From positions 2,480,001 through 2,544,000 of the forward strand of contig NZ_CP131913.1 of NCBI RefSeq assembly GCF_030704205.1: a stretch of DNA of 64,000 bases, written 5' to 3'. This document shows positions 45,309-58,783 of the stretch, piece after piece. Both the position numbers and the translations under genes were made by a program. Source of the stretch: Halomonas alkalicola. Lineage in GTDB: Bacteria; Pseudomonadota; Gammaproteobacteria; Pseudomonadales; Halomonadaceae. Every line of letters begins with the position of its first letter. Position 1 is the first letter of the stretch. The notes beneath the pieces are model-generated. The model worked only from the letters and a program-made list of their open reading frames with translations, made no database searches and was not told the DNA's origin.

Positions 45309-46111
45309 CCACCGAGCCGCAGCGGCTCCAGTACCTGGAGGCCATGGGGCTGACGGACTGGGTGGCGCGCTATGCGCTGCCCAACGCCCGCCCGACCCCG
45401 GCCTGCGAGTGGGAGCTGCCCGAGGCGCCCCCCGCCGAGGCCCCCGGGGAGCGCCTGCACGCGCTGCTGGACGAGGCCCGCGAGGCGGCCCCGGCGCGCC
45501 CGGCCGAGCCGGATCCGCCGCGGGCGGCTCGCCCGCCACGCCCCGGCATGGCCCGGGCGCTGCTCGATCCGCCCCCGGCGGAGGAGGCGGCAGCCCCCGT
45601 CGATGCCGTGCCCGCCGAGCCGGTCGCCCCCCGGGAGCCGCTGCGTTTCGCCTTCCAGGCGGCCTGCCTGGAGGGGCGCTGGCTGCTGCTGCTGGCCGGC
45701 GAGCGGCCACCCGGTCGCGCCGAGCTTCAGCTGCTGGCCAACCTGCTGCGCGCCGCCGGGATCGCCTCGCCGCTGCCGGTCTTCCAGCCCTTCCGCTGGC
45801 CGCTGGAGGAGGGGCTGACGGTGCACGAGCCCCTGGAGGAGGCCCGCGAGGGGCTGCAGGCCTTTGTCGCCGGCGCGCGCCGGCGCGGCTGGTCGCCCGA
45901 GCGCCTGCTGCTGTTCGGCGAGGAGGCGTCGCTTGGCGAGGTGCTGGCGCTGGAGGACGGGCGCTGCCCGCCGCTGGCGCTGCCCGCCTGGCAGGGGCCG
46001 GCGCTCGGGGAACTGGCCGAGAGCGCCGAGGCCAAGCGGGCGCTGCTGCCGCAGCTGCTGGCCTGGGGGTGGGCCTGGGATTCGAGCGAGGAGGCGACGG
46101 GTGAACGCTAG
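45305..46111 (+). CDS. unknown protein with HolD-like N-terminus
   Basis: A 268-residue protein starting at GTG 45305, overlapping the bolA stop (GTGA). The first 25 residues (LQYLEAMGLTDWVARYALP) resemble the start of DNA polymerase III psi subunit (LQQLGITQW...), the peptide that binds the clamp loader, and position directly before rimI is that of holD in E. coli. A P/A/E-rich stretch (about 45-115) separates it from a C-terminal domain (about 125-260, FAFQAACLEGRWLLLLAGER). It is much longer than HolD (137), so the assignment is tentative. Confidence 0.55.
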   Translation: MTTEPQRLQYLEAMGLTDWVARYALPNARPTPACEWELPEAPPAEAPGERLHALLDEAREAAPARPAEPDPPRAARPPRPGMARALLDPPPAEEAAAPVDAVPAEPVAPREPLRFAFQAACLEGRWLLLLAGERPPGRAELQLLANLLRAAGIASPLPVFQPFRWPLEEGLTVHEPLEEAREGLQAFVAGARRRGWSPERLLLFGEEASLGEVLALEDGRCPPLALPAWQGPALGELAESAEAKRALLPQLLAWGWAWDSSEEATGER

Positions 46112-46667
46112 GTCAACCGCGAGCAAGCCGGTGTTGGTGCGCCTGACCGAGGCCGACCTGCCGTGCGTGGCGGCGCTCGAAGAGGCCAGCGGCTGGCCGA
46201 TGGGGGGCTCCGAGGCCCAGCTGGCGGCGACCCTGGCGGACCCCGCTATGGCGGTGTATGGCCTGATGGTAGGCGATGGTCAGGCGGGTGGTGATGAGCT
46301 GGCGGCCTATGCGGCGGTGGCCCGGCTGCCCTTCGAGGCGGAACTGCAGGCGATCCTGGTGGACGAGGCCCGGCGCGGCCAGGGCCTCGCGCGAAAGCTG
46401 CTCGCGGTGGTGGCCGACCAGGCCCGTGACTGGGGCAGCGAGCGGCTGCTGCTGGAGGTGCGGGCGGGCAATGCGCCTGCCATCGCCCTCTATCGAGCCG
46501 CGGGGTTCACCGATGACGGCGTGCGTCGCGGCTACTACCCGCCGTGCCCTGCACCGCAGCCTGCGTCGCTTCCAGGTCAGGAAACGACGCCGCCCCGGCA
46601 GGCCGGGGCGGCGGGTGCGGCGCGAGAGGATGCGCGGCTGATGTCGCTTACGCTCTGCGCCGGCTGA
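46101..46667 (+). CDS. rimI: ribosomal protein S18 alanine N-acetyltransferase
   Basis: A GNAT-fold acetyltransferase of 188 residues. The acetyl-CoA site is LVDEARRGQGLARKLL, followed by LLLEVRAGNAPAIALYRAAG and GYYP, the RimI pattern. GTG 46101 has GAGGAGG upstream and overlaps the preceding gene by 11 bases. About 35 residues after GYYP are an unusual low-complexity extension ending in CAG. It acetylates the S18 N-terminus. Confidence 0.88.
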   Translation: MNARSTASKPVLVRLTEADLPCVAALEEASGWPMGGSEAQLAATLADPAMAVYGLMVGDGQAGGDELAAYAAVARLPFEAELQAILVDEARRGQGLARKLLAVVADQARDWGSERLLLEVRAGNAPAIALYRAAGFTDDGVRRGYYPPCPAPQPASLPGQETTPPRQAGAAGAAREDARLMSLTLCAG

Positions 46668-46673
46668 GGGCGC

Positions 46674-46874
46674 TCAGGCGCTCTGGGGTTCGCCGGCCTC
46701 GATCTCGTCGAGCTTGCCCAGCACGCCGGTCAGGCGGCGCTCCCACTCCTCGCGCTCCTGCTTCAGGCGGGCGTTTTCCTCGCGCAGCTCCTCGGCTTCC
46801 ATCTTCAGCAGCTCCAGGGCCTCCACGGCGCTGGTGACCTTCTGCTCGAGGCGGTTGAAGAGTTCGATGCTCAT
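46674..46874 (-). CDS. zapB: cell division factor ZapB
   Basis: A 66-residue protein that is almost entirely coiled coil (MSIELFNRLEQKVTSAVEAL, then EELREENARLKQER). It fits ZapB, which joins the Z-ring via ZapA and stabilises it. It has a GGAG-type site upstream, lies convergent to rimI and stands alone. The 305-bp gap above it (46875-47179) holds the dispersed repeat at 47090 and no gene. Confidence 0.85.
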   Translation of the reverse strand: MSIELFNRLEQKVTSAVEALELLKMEAEELREENARLKQEREEWERRLTGVLGKLDEIEAGEPQSA

Positions 46875-47089
46875 GCTGTTCTCCTGATGTGATGTCCTTC
46901 CGGGATGGCCCTTCGAAATGGTCCTTGCGACCGGTCCTGCTTGAACACTCCTCGAGGCCGAGCCGGTGCCCCGGGGCGGGGCGAGGTTGCTTGATGGCGG
47001 GATGAATGGGCAGCAGCGTAACGCCGCGCCCGGGACTCAGCAAGCGTCGTCGTGGCGCGACGCTCATGGCTGTTCTGGCGACAGGCCCT

Positions 47090-47118
47090 CGAGGGGGCGC
47101 TATGAATACTTCCCTGTA
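47090..47118 (+). repeat. 29-bp dispersed repeat, copy 2
   Basis: CGAGGGGGCGCTATGAATAC followed by TTCCCTGTA, matching the minus strand of 42661-42689 with two differences; similarity weakens beyond (GGCTACCTCGGCC against CGCTACTTTTGCC). Confidence 0.7.
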
Positions 47119-47179
47119 GGCTACCTCGGCCATCCATGGTTCTCGGACCCCCTCTCCGGCCTATCCCCAGCGCCATTCG

Positions 47180-47827
47180 CTAGTTGGATTGTGGAGTTGT
47201 CGCGCGGCGGTAGAGCCGCCCGTGGCTGTCGCCGGCGCGCACCTCGCGGTGCAGCCGCCAGGTGGCCGGCACGACCGGTGTCAGGCCCGCCTCGCACTCC
47301 AGGTAGATGAAGGCGTCCTCCGCAAGCCAGCCTGCCTCCAGGGCCGCACAGCAGGGCTCGGCGAGCCCCTGGCGAAAGGGCGGGTCGAGAAACACCAGCG
47401 AGCAGGGCGTCGGCGGTCCGGCCAGGAAGGCGGTGGCATCGGCGGTGACCACCCGGCCTCGCTCCATGGCGCCCAGGGTCGCCAGATTCTCGCCGAGCTG
47501 CCCGGCCACCCGGGCGTCGCGCTCCACGAAGGTGGCGTCGCCGGCGCCGCGGGAGAGCGCCTCCAGGCCCAGCGCCCCGGTGCCGGCGAAGAGGTCCAGC
47601 ACCCGGGCGCCGGGCAGGGCGGCGGCGAGCCAGTTGAAGAGGGTCTCGCGGACCCGGTCCGGGGTGGGGCGCAGGCCGGGGCTGTCGAGCACCGGCAGCA
47701 GCCGGCGGCGGTAGTCGCCGCCGATGATCCTCAGGCGGCCGGCGACCCGGCGGCCGGCGCTCTTGCCGCCTGGCTGGCCGCCGGTGGGCCTGCCGGAGCG
47801 GCGGGGGGGTGATGGGCGTCGTGTCAT
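47180..47827 (-). CDS. rsmD: 16S rRNA (guanine966-N2)-methyltransferase
   Basis: A 215-residue methyltransferase: basic N-terminal tail, LRIIGGDYRRRLLPVLDSPG and LRPTPDRVRETLFNWL, then the SAM site VLDLFAGTGALGLEALSRGA and catalytic DPPF (LVFLDPPFRQG). ATG 47827 is chosen; a start at 47863 would add 12 residues. It is divergent from ftsY as in other gammaproteobacteria. Confidence 0.92.
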   Translation of the reverse strand: MTRRPSPPRRSGRPTGGQPGGKSAGRRVAGRLRIIGGDYRRRLLPVLDSPGLRPTPDRVRETLFNWLAAALPGARVLDLFAGTGALGLEALSRGAGDATFVERDARVAGQLGENLATLGAMERGRVVTADATAFLAGPPTPCSLVFLDPPFRQGLAEPCCAALEAGWLAEDAFIYLECEAGLTPVVPATWRLHREVRAGDSHGRLYRRATTPQSN

Positions 47828-47917
47828 GGCGGGGATTGTACCCGGGGGCTTATCCACAGTCATGGTGGGCGGTGGTAGGATGTGGCGATTCGATTATTCG
47901 CAAGGCTGATTCTGTCC

Positions 47918-49425
<1,508 letters not shown>

Positions 49426-49429
<4 letters not shown>

Positions 49430-50094
49430 TCGTCTTCGAGCACGTGGGCAAGCGCTACGGCGGGCGCTTCGAGGCGCTCGCCAACCTCGATTTCCGCGTG
49501 CGCCGCGGCGAGATGGTGTTCCTGACCGGCCACTCCGGGGCCGGCAAGAGCTCCCTGCTGCGGCTGATCATGCGCCTGGAGCGCCCCTCCCGGGGGCGAA
49601 TCCTGGTGGCGGGCCATGACATCGACCGGCTCCACGCCAGCCAGGTGCCCTTCTACCGGCGCCAGATCGGCGTGGTCTTCCAGGACCACCAGCTGCTCCA
49701 TGACCGCTCGATCTTCCACAACGTGGCGCTGCCCCTGGAGATCCAGGGCGTGGAGCCCCGGGAGGCGGCGCGGCGGGTGCGGGCGGCGCTGGACAAGGTG
49801 GGGCTGCTGCATCGCGAGAAGGCCCTGCCCATCGAGCTCTCCGGCGGCGAGCAGCAGCGGGTGGGCATCGCCCGGGCGGTGGTCAACAAGCCGGCCCTGC
49901 TGCTGGCCGACGAGCCCACCGGCAACCTCGACCCCCAGCTCTCCGCCGACATCATGGGGCTCTTCGAGGACTTCAACCGCATCGGCACCACGGTGATGAT
50001 CGCCAGCCACGACCTGGCGCTGATCGCCCGGCTGCGCCACCGCATCCTGCGCCTGCGCGACGGGCGGCTGGTGGCCGATCAGGAGGCCGCATGA
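49426..50094 (+). CDS. ftsE: cell division ABC transporter ATPase FtsE
   Basis: A 222-residue ATPase: Walker A GHSGAGKSSL, signature LSGGEQQRVGIARA, Walker B LLLADEPTGNLD. With FtsX it activates periplasmic amidases through EnvC during division. It overlaps ftsY and ftsX by 4 bases each. Confidence 0.96.
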
Positions 50095-51068
50095 GTCGCC
50101 GTCCCGCCCCGCCGCCGCCCCGCGGGGCCCGCACCCACCGCACCCGTTCGTCGAGCCGCCTGCGCGGCTGGCTACGCCACCATCGGGCCATGGCCCTGGA
50201 CAGCGCCTGGCGGCTGCTGAAGGCGCCCATCGGCAGCCTGGTAACCATGCTGGCCATCGCCATCGCCCTGGTGCTGCCGGCGGCGCTGTGGCTGACCCTG
50301 GACGGCGCCCGGCTGCTGGACGCCGAGCTGACCGAGAGCGCCACCCTGACCGTCTACCTGGCCCACCACGTGGACGAGGCCCAGGCCGAGCGGGTCGAGG
50401 AGGCGCTGGCGGCCAATGAGGCGATCGGCCGCACCCGGCTGATCACCGCGGCCGAGGGCATGGCGGAGTTCCAGCAGGCGCTGGGGCTGGCCGACGCCCT
50501 GGGGCGCCTGGAGGAGAACCCGCTGCCGGCCAGCGTGGTGGTGACCCCGCGGGACCCCTCGCCCGAGGCGGTGCGCGGCCTGGCCGGGGAGCTCGAGGCG
50601 ATGACGGGGGTCGAGGAGGTGCGCCTGGACCTGGCCTGGATCGAGCGCCTGCGCCACCTGGCCGAGCTGGGGCGCCGCGTCGCCCTGGCGCTGGCAGTGC
50701 TGTTCGGCGGCGGGGTGCTGCTGGTGGTGGGCAACACCATCCGCCTGGCGGTGGAGAACCGCCGCAAGGAGATCGAGGTGGTGACCCTGATCGGCGCCAC
50801 CCACGCCTTCGTGCGCCGGCCCTTCCTCTACAGCGGGGCCTGGTACGGGCTCGGCGGCGGCCTGCTGGCCTGGGGGCTCTTGACGCTCGGCAGCGAATGG
50901 CTGGCCGCCCCCGTCTCGGCCCTGGCGGCCAGCTACGGCGCCACGTTCAGCCTGCCGCGGCTGGGCGCCGCCGGTTCCGCGACCCTCGTGGGCTGTAGTA
51001 TACTATTGGGCTGGTTGGGCGCCTGGATCGCGGTGAGCCGCCATCTTGCCGAGGTGAGGCCGCGCTAG
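50091..51068 (+). CDS. ftsX: cell division protein FtsX
   Basis: A 325-residue permease with a basic cytoplasmic tail (about 40 residues), a first helix (SLVTMLAIAIALVLPAALWL), a large periplasmic domain (about 80-190) and three further helices. ENRRKEIEVVTLIGATHAFV is the coupling segment conserved in FtsX. It forms a complex with FtsE. Confidence 0.94.
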   Translation: MSRRPAPPPPRGARTHRTRSSSRLRGWLRHHRAMALDSAWRLLKAPIGSLVTMLAIAIALVLPAALWLTLDGARLLDAELTESATLTVYLAHHVDEAQAERVEEALAANEAIGRTRLITAAEGMAEFQQALGLADALGRLEENPLPASVVVTPRDPSPEAVRGLAGELEAMTGVEEVRLDLAWIERLRHLAELGRRVALALAVLFGGGVLLVVGNTIRLAVENRRKEIEVVTLIGATHAFVRRPFLYSGAWYGLGGGLLAWGLLTLGSEWLAAPVSALAASYGATFSLPRLGAAGSATLVGCSILLGWLGAWIAVSRHLAEVRPR

Positions 51069-51102
51069 CGGCACGAGGCCCGCGACGAGGCCGCCAGACG
51101 CC

Positions 51103-51128
51103 GGAAACCACGCCCTGGGCGTGGTTCC
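51103..51128 (+). terminator. hairpin after ftsX
   Basis: Stem ACCACGCCC / GGGCGTGGT with extended flanks GGA/TCC; there is no T-run. It separates ftsYEX from rpoH and would reduce read-through. Confidence 0.6.
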
Positions 51129-51208
51129 ATGGAACATTACCCTGTTCCTGGCGTCTAACGTAGTTGAACGCCAATGTATTTCTGGGCTGACAAGGAGACA
51201 TCCTGCAC

Positions 51209-52075
51209 ATGAGCACCAGTCTTCTTCCGGTGGGCCATCTCTCCCCGGGGCACGACCTCAACGGCTACCTCCAGGCGATCCGCAGCATCCCGCTGCTGAC
51301 CGCCGAGGAGGAGAGCGAGCTGGCCTTCCGCCTGCATGACGAAGGCGACCTGGAGGCCGCCCGCCGCCTTGTGCTGTCGCACCTGCGCTTCGTCGTGCAT
51401 ATCGCCCGCAGCTATTCGGGCTATGGCCTGCCCCAGGCGGACCTGATCCAGGAGGGCAACGTCGGCCTGATGAAGGCGGTCAAGCGCTTCGATCCCAACC
51501 AGGGCGTGCGCCTGGTCTCCTTCGCGGTGCACTGGATCAAGGCGGAGATCCACGAGTTCGTGCTGCGCAACTGGCGCATCGTGAAGATCGCCACCACCAA
51601 GGCCCAGCGCAAGCTGTTCTTCAACCCGCGCAGCGCCAAGAAGCGCCTGGCCTGGCTGAGCGGCGACGAGGTCGACGCCATCGCCAAGGACCTCGACGTC
51701 AAGCCCGAGGTGGTGCGCGACATGGAGGGCCGCCTCTCCGCCCACGATGCCGGCTTCGATGCCGCCCCGGGCGAGGACGAGGAGAGCAGCTGGCAGGCGC
51801 CGGTGCACTACCTCGAGGATGCCTCCGCCGACCCGGCCGTCCGGCTCGAGGAGAGCGACTGGGAGGACGATGCCACCCACCGTCTGCAGCTGGCCCTGGC
51901 CGCCCTGGACGAGCGCTCCCGGGACATCCTGCAGCGCCGCTGGCTGGCCGACGAGAAGGCTACCCTGCACGAGCTGGCCGACGTCTACGGCGTCTCCGCC
52001 GAGCGCATCCGCCAGCTCGAGAAGAACGCCATGAAGAAGATCCGCCAGCAGATCGGTGACGCCCTGGCAGCGTAA
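51209..52075 (+). CDS. rpoH: heat-shock sigma factor RpoH (sigma-32)
   Basis: A 288-residue sigma factor. Region 2: [20 protein letters not shown], with [20 protein letters not shown] typical of sigma-32. Region 4 ends with [11 protein letters not shown] ([20 protein letters not shown]). The RpoH box reads QRKLFFNPR, where E. coli and most relatives have QRKLFFNLR. AAGGAGA precedes the ATG. It directs RNA polymerase to heat-shock promoters. Confidence 0.96.
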   Translation: MSTSLLPVGHLSPGHDLNGYLQAIRSIPLLTAEEESELAFRLHDEGDLEAARRLVLSHLRFVVHIARSYSGYGLPQADLIQEGNVGLMKAVKRFDPNQGVRLVSFAVHWIKAEIHEFVLRNWRIVKIATTKAQRKLFFNPRSAKKRLAWLSGDEVDAIAKDLDVKPEVVRDMEGRLSAHDAGFDAAPGEDEESSWQAPVHYLEDASADPAVRLEESDWEDDATHRLQLALAALDERSRDILQRRWLADEKATLHELADVYGVSAERIRQLEKNAMKKIRQQIGDALAA

Positions 52076-52118
52076 GCCCGGAAGGCAGCTTCACTTTTCA
52101 GTGGTGCCAAACCTAGAT

Positions 52119-52150
52119 AACCCCCGTCGGATGAGAGTCCGGAGGGGGTT
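52119..52150. terminator. terminator between rpoH and slmA
   Basis: Outer stem AACCCCC / GGGGGTT with an inner CGG/CCG pair, between convergent genes, followed by ATTCATT on the plus strand. Confidence 0.75.
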
Positions 52151-52174
52151 ATTCATTGACGGGAGAGGGACCGG

Positions 52175-52786
52175 CTACGCCGGCTGCGGGCTCTCGCGCA
52201 GCAGCTGGGCCGAGAGCAGCGCCCACTGTGCCTCCCAGTGCTCGGTGGGGCGGCGCTTGAAGTCGCTTCTCACGTACTGGCTGATGCGCCCCTCGGCGGC
52301 GGCCAGCAGCAGGTTGGCGGCGGCGGAGGCGGGCAGGCAGAGGCGGCGCCCCTCGCGCAGCTCCGCCTCGCGCAGCACCTGCTTGAGCTGGGTCTCGAGC
52401 CGCTCGAAGAGCTGGTGGATGCGCACCCGCAGGCGTGCGGTCTCGCCGGTGAGCACGCCGCCGTCGAGCAGCCGGGAGAGCCCGGGGTTCTTCTCGGCGA
52501 AGGCCAGCAGCAGGGTGAGCAGCGCCCCGCAGCGCGGCAGCGCCTCCGGGCTCTCCTCGAGGATGCGGGTGATGCGCGCGAAGAGCGTCTCCTCGATGAA
52601 CTCGATGAGCCCCTCGAACATGCGCGCCTTGCTGGGGAAGTGGCGGTAGAGGGCGGCCTCGGAGACGCCGACCTGCTTCGCCAGGGCGGCCACGGTGATG
52701 CGCTTGCCGCTGTCCTCCTCCAGCATCAGGGCCAGCGCCTGCAGGATCTGCTCGCGGCGGCTGGGCGTGGGGGTTGCCTGCGTCAT
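52175..52786 (-). CDS. slmA: nucleoid occlusion factor SlmA
   Basis: A 203-residue TetR-fold protein. The helix-turn-helix is [20 protein letters not shown], then [20 protein letters not shown] and [12 protein letters not shown] helices as in SlmA, ending [17 protein letters not shown]. SlmA bound to DNA blocks FtsZ assembly over the chromosome. It lies upstream of argB on the same strand order, as in Pseudomonas. Confidence 0.92.
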   Translation of the reverse strand: MTQATPTPSRREQILQALALMLEEDSGKRITVAALAKQVGVSEAALYRHFPSKARMFEGLIEFIEETLFARITRILEESPEALPRCGALLTLLLAFAEKNPGLSRLLDGGVLTGETARLRVRIHQLFERLETQLKQVLREAELREGRRLCLPASAAANLLLAAAEGRISQYVRSDFKRRPTEHWEAQWALLSAQLLRESPQPA

Positions 52787-52874
52787 AGTGTTCTTTTCTT
52801 TTCTGATGGTCGACCCATGCTAGCCGCGGACCCCGCATCGCGCAAAGCGAGACGCCGAGCCCGCGGCCGGCGCG

Positions 52875-55257
<2,383 letters not shown>

Positions 55258-55294
55258 GGGTGTCCTTGTCCTGTGGGTCGCGTCGGGGCGGATG

Positions 55295-55771
55295 TCAGTG
55301 GCGGCCCGAGCTGCCGAAGCCGCCGGCGCCGCGGCGGCTGGCGTCGAAGTCGTCGACCAGCTCGAGCTCGGCCTGCACCACGGGAACAAGCACATACTGT
55401 GCCAGTCGCTCGAAGGGCTCGAGGGTGAAGGGGGCCTGGCCGCGGTTCCACACCGAAATCATCAGCTCGCCCTGGTAGTCGGAGTCGATCAGGCCGACCA
55501 GGTTGCCGAGCACGATGCCGTGCTTGTGGCCCAGCCCCGAGCGGGGCAGGATCAGGCCGGCGAGGCCGGGGTCGGCGATATGGATGGCGAGCCCGGTGCG
55601 CACCAGCTCGCACTGGCCGGGGGCCAGCGTCAGGGGCGCCTCGAGCAGGGCGCGCAGGTCCATGCCGGCGGAGCCGTCGGTGGCGTAGCCGGGCAGATAG
55701 TCGCGCAGGCGCTCGTCGAGGAGCTTCACGGCCAGGCGGGGCCGAGCGGCGGGTCGGGGGGTGTCGGACAT
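55295..55771 (-). CDS. dut: dUTP diphosphatase
   Basis: A 158-residue trimeric dUTPase with motifs 1-5: [43 protein letters not shown] and the glycine-rich C-terminal arm [13 protein letters not shown]. It keeps uracil out of DNA and supplies dUMP. It is part of coaBC-dut-algC-argB on the minus strand. Confidence 0.96.
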   Translation of the reverse strand: MSDTPRPAARPRLAVKLLDERLRDYLPGYATDGSAGMDLRALLEAPLTLAPGQCELVRTGLAIHIADPGLAGLILPRSGLGHKHGIVLGNLVGLIDSDYQGELMISVWNRGQAPFTLEPFERLAQYVLVPVVQAELELVDDFDASRRGAGGFGSSGRH

Positions 55772-55799
55772 CGGGAGATTCCAGGGTCGTGGGTCGGAT

Positions 55800-57074
55800 T
55801 CAGGGGTGCCGGCGCGCCTGCAGGCAGGCGAGGGCGCGGTGCATCACCGCCATGGCGAGCCGTGACTTGGTCTGGGGTGCGAGCTCTTCCTCGGCGAGAG
55901 CGTCGCCTTCCGGCGACGCCTTCTCCTGCCGGGCCGCCTCCCGCCACAGCACCAGGGCGGCGTTGTCGTCGGCGCCGAAGCCGAGCCCCTCGCGGGAGAC
56001 GTCGTTGGCCACGATCATGTCCAGCCTCTTGCGGGTAAGCTTGTCCCGGGCATAAGCCGCGAGGTCACGGGTCTCGGCGGCGAAGCCCACCACGAAGGGG
56101 CGCCGGGCCTCCGGCAGGGCGGCCACGCTGGCGATGATATCGGGGTTCTTGACCAGCCGCAGGGTCAGCCCCTCCTCGCCCTCGACCTTCTTGATCTTGT
56201 GCTCGGCGGCCTGCTCGGCGCGGTAGTCGGCCACCGCGGCGCAGCCGATGAACAGATCGCTCTGCTCTGCCAGCCGCATTGCGGCCTCGTGCATCTCGAG
56301 GGCCGTCTCCACCTCGAGGCGCGCCACGCCCGCCGGGCAGGGGAGGTTGACCGGGCCGCTGATCAGGGTAACACGGGCACCCAGGGCGGCGGCGGCCTCG
56401 GCCAGGGCGTAGCCCATCTTGCCGGAGCTGTGGTTTGAGAGGTAGCGCACCGGGTCCAGCGGCTCCCGGGTGGGGCCGGCGGTGATGGTCACGGCCATGC
56501 CCGCGGCCGGGGCGTCGCCGGTGTTCGACACCTGGCTCGCGTCCAGCAGCGCCGCGAGAATCGCCTCGGGCTCCAGCATGCGCCCGGGCCCCACGTCGCC
56601 GCAGGCCTGGTCGCCGCTCGCAGGCCCCAGCAGGCGCCAGCCGTCCTCCACGAGCCGGGCGGCGTTGCGCGCCGTCGCCGGGTGGCGCCACATCGCCTGG
56701 TTCATGGCCGGGGCCATCACCTTCTCGGCTTCGCTGGCCAGGCACAGGGTGGTCAGCAGGTCGTCGGCCATGCCGGCGGCCAGCCGTGCCATCAGGTCGG
56801 CGGTGGCGGGGGCGATCAGGATGGTATCGGCCCAGCGGGCCAGCTCGATGTGGCCCATGCCGGCTTCGGCTTCCGGGTCGAGCAGCGAGGTGCGTACCGG
56901 CTCGCCGGTCAGCGCCTGCAGGGTGAGCGGGGTAATGAAGGCCTGGGCGCCCTCGGTCATGACGACGCGCACCTCGCAGCCAGCCTGCTTGAGCAGGCGG
57001 GCGAGCACGGCGCTCTTGTAGGCGGCGATGCCGGCGCTGATGCCGAGCAGTACGCGGCGGGAGGGCGATGGCAT
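55800..57074 (-). CDS. coaBC: phosphopantothenoylcysteine decarboxylase / synthase
   Basis: A 424-residue bifunctional enzyme. The flavoprotein CoaC half starts [20 protein letters not shown] and includes PAMNQAMW; the CoaB half begins near residue 190 with [20 protein letters not shown] and [11 protein letters not shown], and has the KIKK loop. It makes 4'-phosphopantetheine for coenzyme A. Confidence 0.95.
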   Translation of the reverse strand: MPSPSRRVLLGISAGIAAYKSAVLARLLKQAGCEVRVVMTEGAQAFITPLTLQALTGEPVRTSLLDPEAEAGMGHIELARWADTILIAPATADLMARLAAGMADDLLTTLCLASEAEKVMAPAMNQAMWRHPATARNAARLVEDGWRLLGPASGDQACGDVGPGRMLEPEAILAALLDASQVSNTGDAPAAGMAVTITAGPTREPLDPVRYLSNHSSGKMGYALAEAAAALGARVTLISGPVNLPCPAGVARLEVETALEMHEAAMRLAEQSDLFIGCAAVADYRAEQAAEHKIKKVEGEEGLTLRLVKNPDIIASVAALPEARRPFVVGFAAETRDLAAYARDKLTRKRLDMIVANDVSREGLGFGADDNAALVLWREAARQEKASPEGDALAEEELAPQTKSRLAMAVMHRALACLQARRHP

Positions 57075-57210
57075 GGACGAATTCCCGGCGGTGATATCAG
57101 CCGCCTACCTTACCACCGGCGCCCCACCTTGCGTAGACGAGCCGACCTCACAGGAAGAGCGGCTACACTGAGCTCAAGAGGACAGGACAAGACAGGGCAG
57201 GGAGGCGGCA

Positions 57211-57885
57211 ATGTCGATCAGGAACTGGCCGGAGGGGGAGCGCCCCCGGGAGAAGCTGCTGGCGCTGGGGTCGGAGGCGCTGTCGGACGCTGAGCTGCTG
57301 GCGATCTTCCTGCGAGTGGGGCTGCCCGGCCGTTCGGCGGTGGACCTGGCCCGCGACCTGCTGCTGGAGTTCGGTGGGCTGCGCCAGCTGCTGGAGGCGG
57401 ACCGCGAGCGCTTCTGCGCCGCCCGGGGCATGGGCAGCGCCAAGTACGTACAGCTGCAGGCCACGCTGGAGCTCTCCCGGCGCCACCTGGCCAGCCAGCT
57501 GGCCCGGGGCGAGGCGCTGACCTCGCCCACCCTGGTGCGCTCCTACCTCGCCGCGCAGTTGCGCCACCTGGGGCACGAGGAGTTTGCCGCGCTCTTCCTC
57601 GACAGCCAGCACCGGGTGATCCGCTACGAGTCGCTGTTCCGCGGCACCCTGGACAGCGCCTCGGTCTACCCCCGGGAGGTGGCCCGTCGTGCCCTGGAGC
57701 TGGGGGCCGGGGCGATCATCTTCGCCCACAACCACCCGTCCGGGGTGGCCGAGCCCAGTGATGCCGACCGGCGCATCACCGATCGGCTGCGCGAGGCGCT
57801 GGGGCTCTTCGAGATCCGCGTGCTGGACCACTTCGTGGTGGGGGATGGCGAGGTGGTCTCCTTTGCCGAGCGGGGGTGGCTCTAG
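57211..57885 (+). CDS. radC: RadC-family JAB/MPN protein
   Basis: A 224-residue protein. The N-terminal helix-hairpin-helix part reads [21 protein letters not shown], and the C-terminal JAMM metal site reads [16 protein letters not shown] after [19 protein letters not shown]-repair role has been disputed, so only the family is certain. It is divergent from coaBC, as usual. Confidence 0.92.
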   Translation: MSIRNWPEGERPREKLLALGSEALSDAELLAIFLRVGLPGRSAVDLARDLLLEFGGLRQLLEADRERFCAARGMGSAKYVQLQATLELSRRHLASQLARGEALTSPTLVRSYLAAQLRHLGHEEFAALFLDSQHRVIRYESLFRGTLDSASVYPREVARRALELGAGAIIFAHNHPSGVAEPSDADRRITDRLREALGLFEIRVLDHFVVGDGEVVSFAERGWL

Positions 57886-58061
57886 CGCTTTATCGGGCGC
57901 TTTGATAAACTGCGCGCCCGGCTGCGCTCGGTTCCTGGGTTTGACGTCGATCTGACGTCCGGGATTCAGGGTCGCAAGCATGCTCTCCGCCATCGGTTGG
58001 CCACGTGCGCCACGCCCCGTTGCGGCGCCACCTTATGCCCTGCTGGATCTGCGCTGCGCGC

Positions 58062-58090
58062 TTGCCCGGCGTGGCGGTCTCTGGTATAAA
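58062..58090 (+). promoter_or_regulatory. sigma-70 promoter of rpmB-rpmG
   Basis: TTGCCC (58062-58067), 17-base spacer, TATAAA (58085-58090), about 125 bases before rpmB. It is the best promoter in the 328-bp radC-rpmB gap, which otherwise shows nothing. Confidence 0.65.
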
Positions 58091-58213
58091 GTGCAGCCTT
58101 TGAATTCCCTGGGGTCAAATTTCACGGGATCTCCCGGTTTGCCCGACAGGTTTTGAACACTCAGGGTTCGCGCATCAGGCGCCGAACACCTGGCCCAGCG
58201 GTTGGAGGCTCCA

Positions 58214-58450
58214 ATGTCAAAAGTATGTCAGGTTACCGGCAAGCGCCCGGTGACTGGTAACAACGTTTCACACTCCCAGCGCAAGACCCGTCGTCGGTTC
58301 CTGCCGAACCTGCACACCCATCGCTTCTGGGTGGAGTCCGAGAACCGCTTCGTCAAGCTGCGCGTCTCCTCCAAGGGCATGCGTGTGATCGACAAGAAGG
58401 GCATCGACGCGGTGCTCAGCGACATCCGCAAGCGCGGCGAAGCCGTCTAG
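58214..58450 (+). CDS. rpmB: 50S ribosomal protein L28
   Basis: A 78-residue protein: [20 protein letters not shown] and [23 protein letters not shown] 58214 has GGAGG at 5 bases; an in-frame ATG at 58202 would add MEAP, which L28 lacks. It pairs with rpmG. Confidence 0.97.
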   Translation: MSKVCQVTGKRPVTGNNVSHSQRKTRRRFLPNLHTHRFWVESENRFVKLRVSSKGMRVIDKKGIDAVLSDIRKRGEAV

Positions 58451-58491
58451 GCGACCCCGTCTAAGCGATATCCATTCAGGGAGCAGCAGTC

Positions 58492-58647
58492 ATGCGTGAC
58501 AAGATCAAGCTGGTGTCCAGTGCCGGTACCGGCCACTTCTACACCACCGACAAGAACAAGCGGAACACCCCGGACAAGCTCGAGTTCAAGAAGTTTGACC
58601 CGGTTGTCCGCAAGCACGTGATGTACAAGGAAGCCAAGATCAAGTAA
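58492..58647 (+). CDS. rpmG: 50S ribosomal protein L33
   Basis: A 51-residue protein ([20 protein letters not shown], then [20 protein letters not shown]). It lacks the zinc cysteines of the C+ form, as in E. coli. It is preceded by AGGGAGCAG and follows rpmB by 41 bases. Confidence 0.97.
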   Translation: MRDKIKLVSSAGTGHFYTTDKNKRNTPDKLEFKKFDPVVRKHVMYKEAKIK

Positions 58648-58684
58648 GCCTTGGTCGTCTTCCGCAGGTGTTCTTGCCTGTCCC

Positions 58685-58715
58685 CCTGAACCCGGCTCCA
58701 CTGGCCGGGTTCAGG
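58685..58715 (+). terminator. terminator of rpmB-rpmG
   Basis: Stem CCTGAACCCGGC / GCCGGGTTCAGG around TCCACTG, followed by CGTTTG. Confidence 0.85.
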
Positions 58716-58783
58716 CGTTTGTAGGGCTCTTGGCAGAGCCCCCCTTGTGGAGGCCCCCAGGCGGCCGAGCCGAGCGATACATC

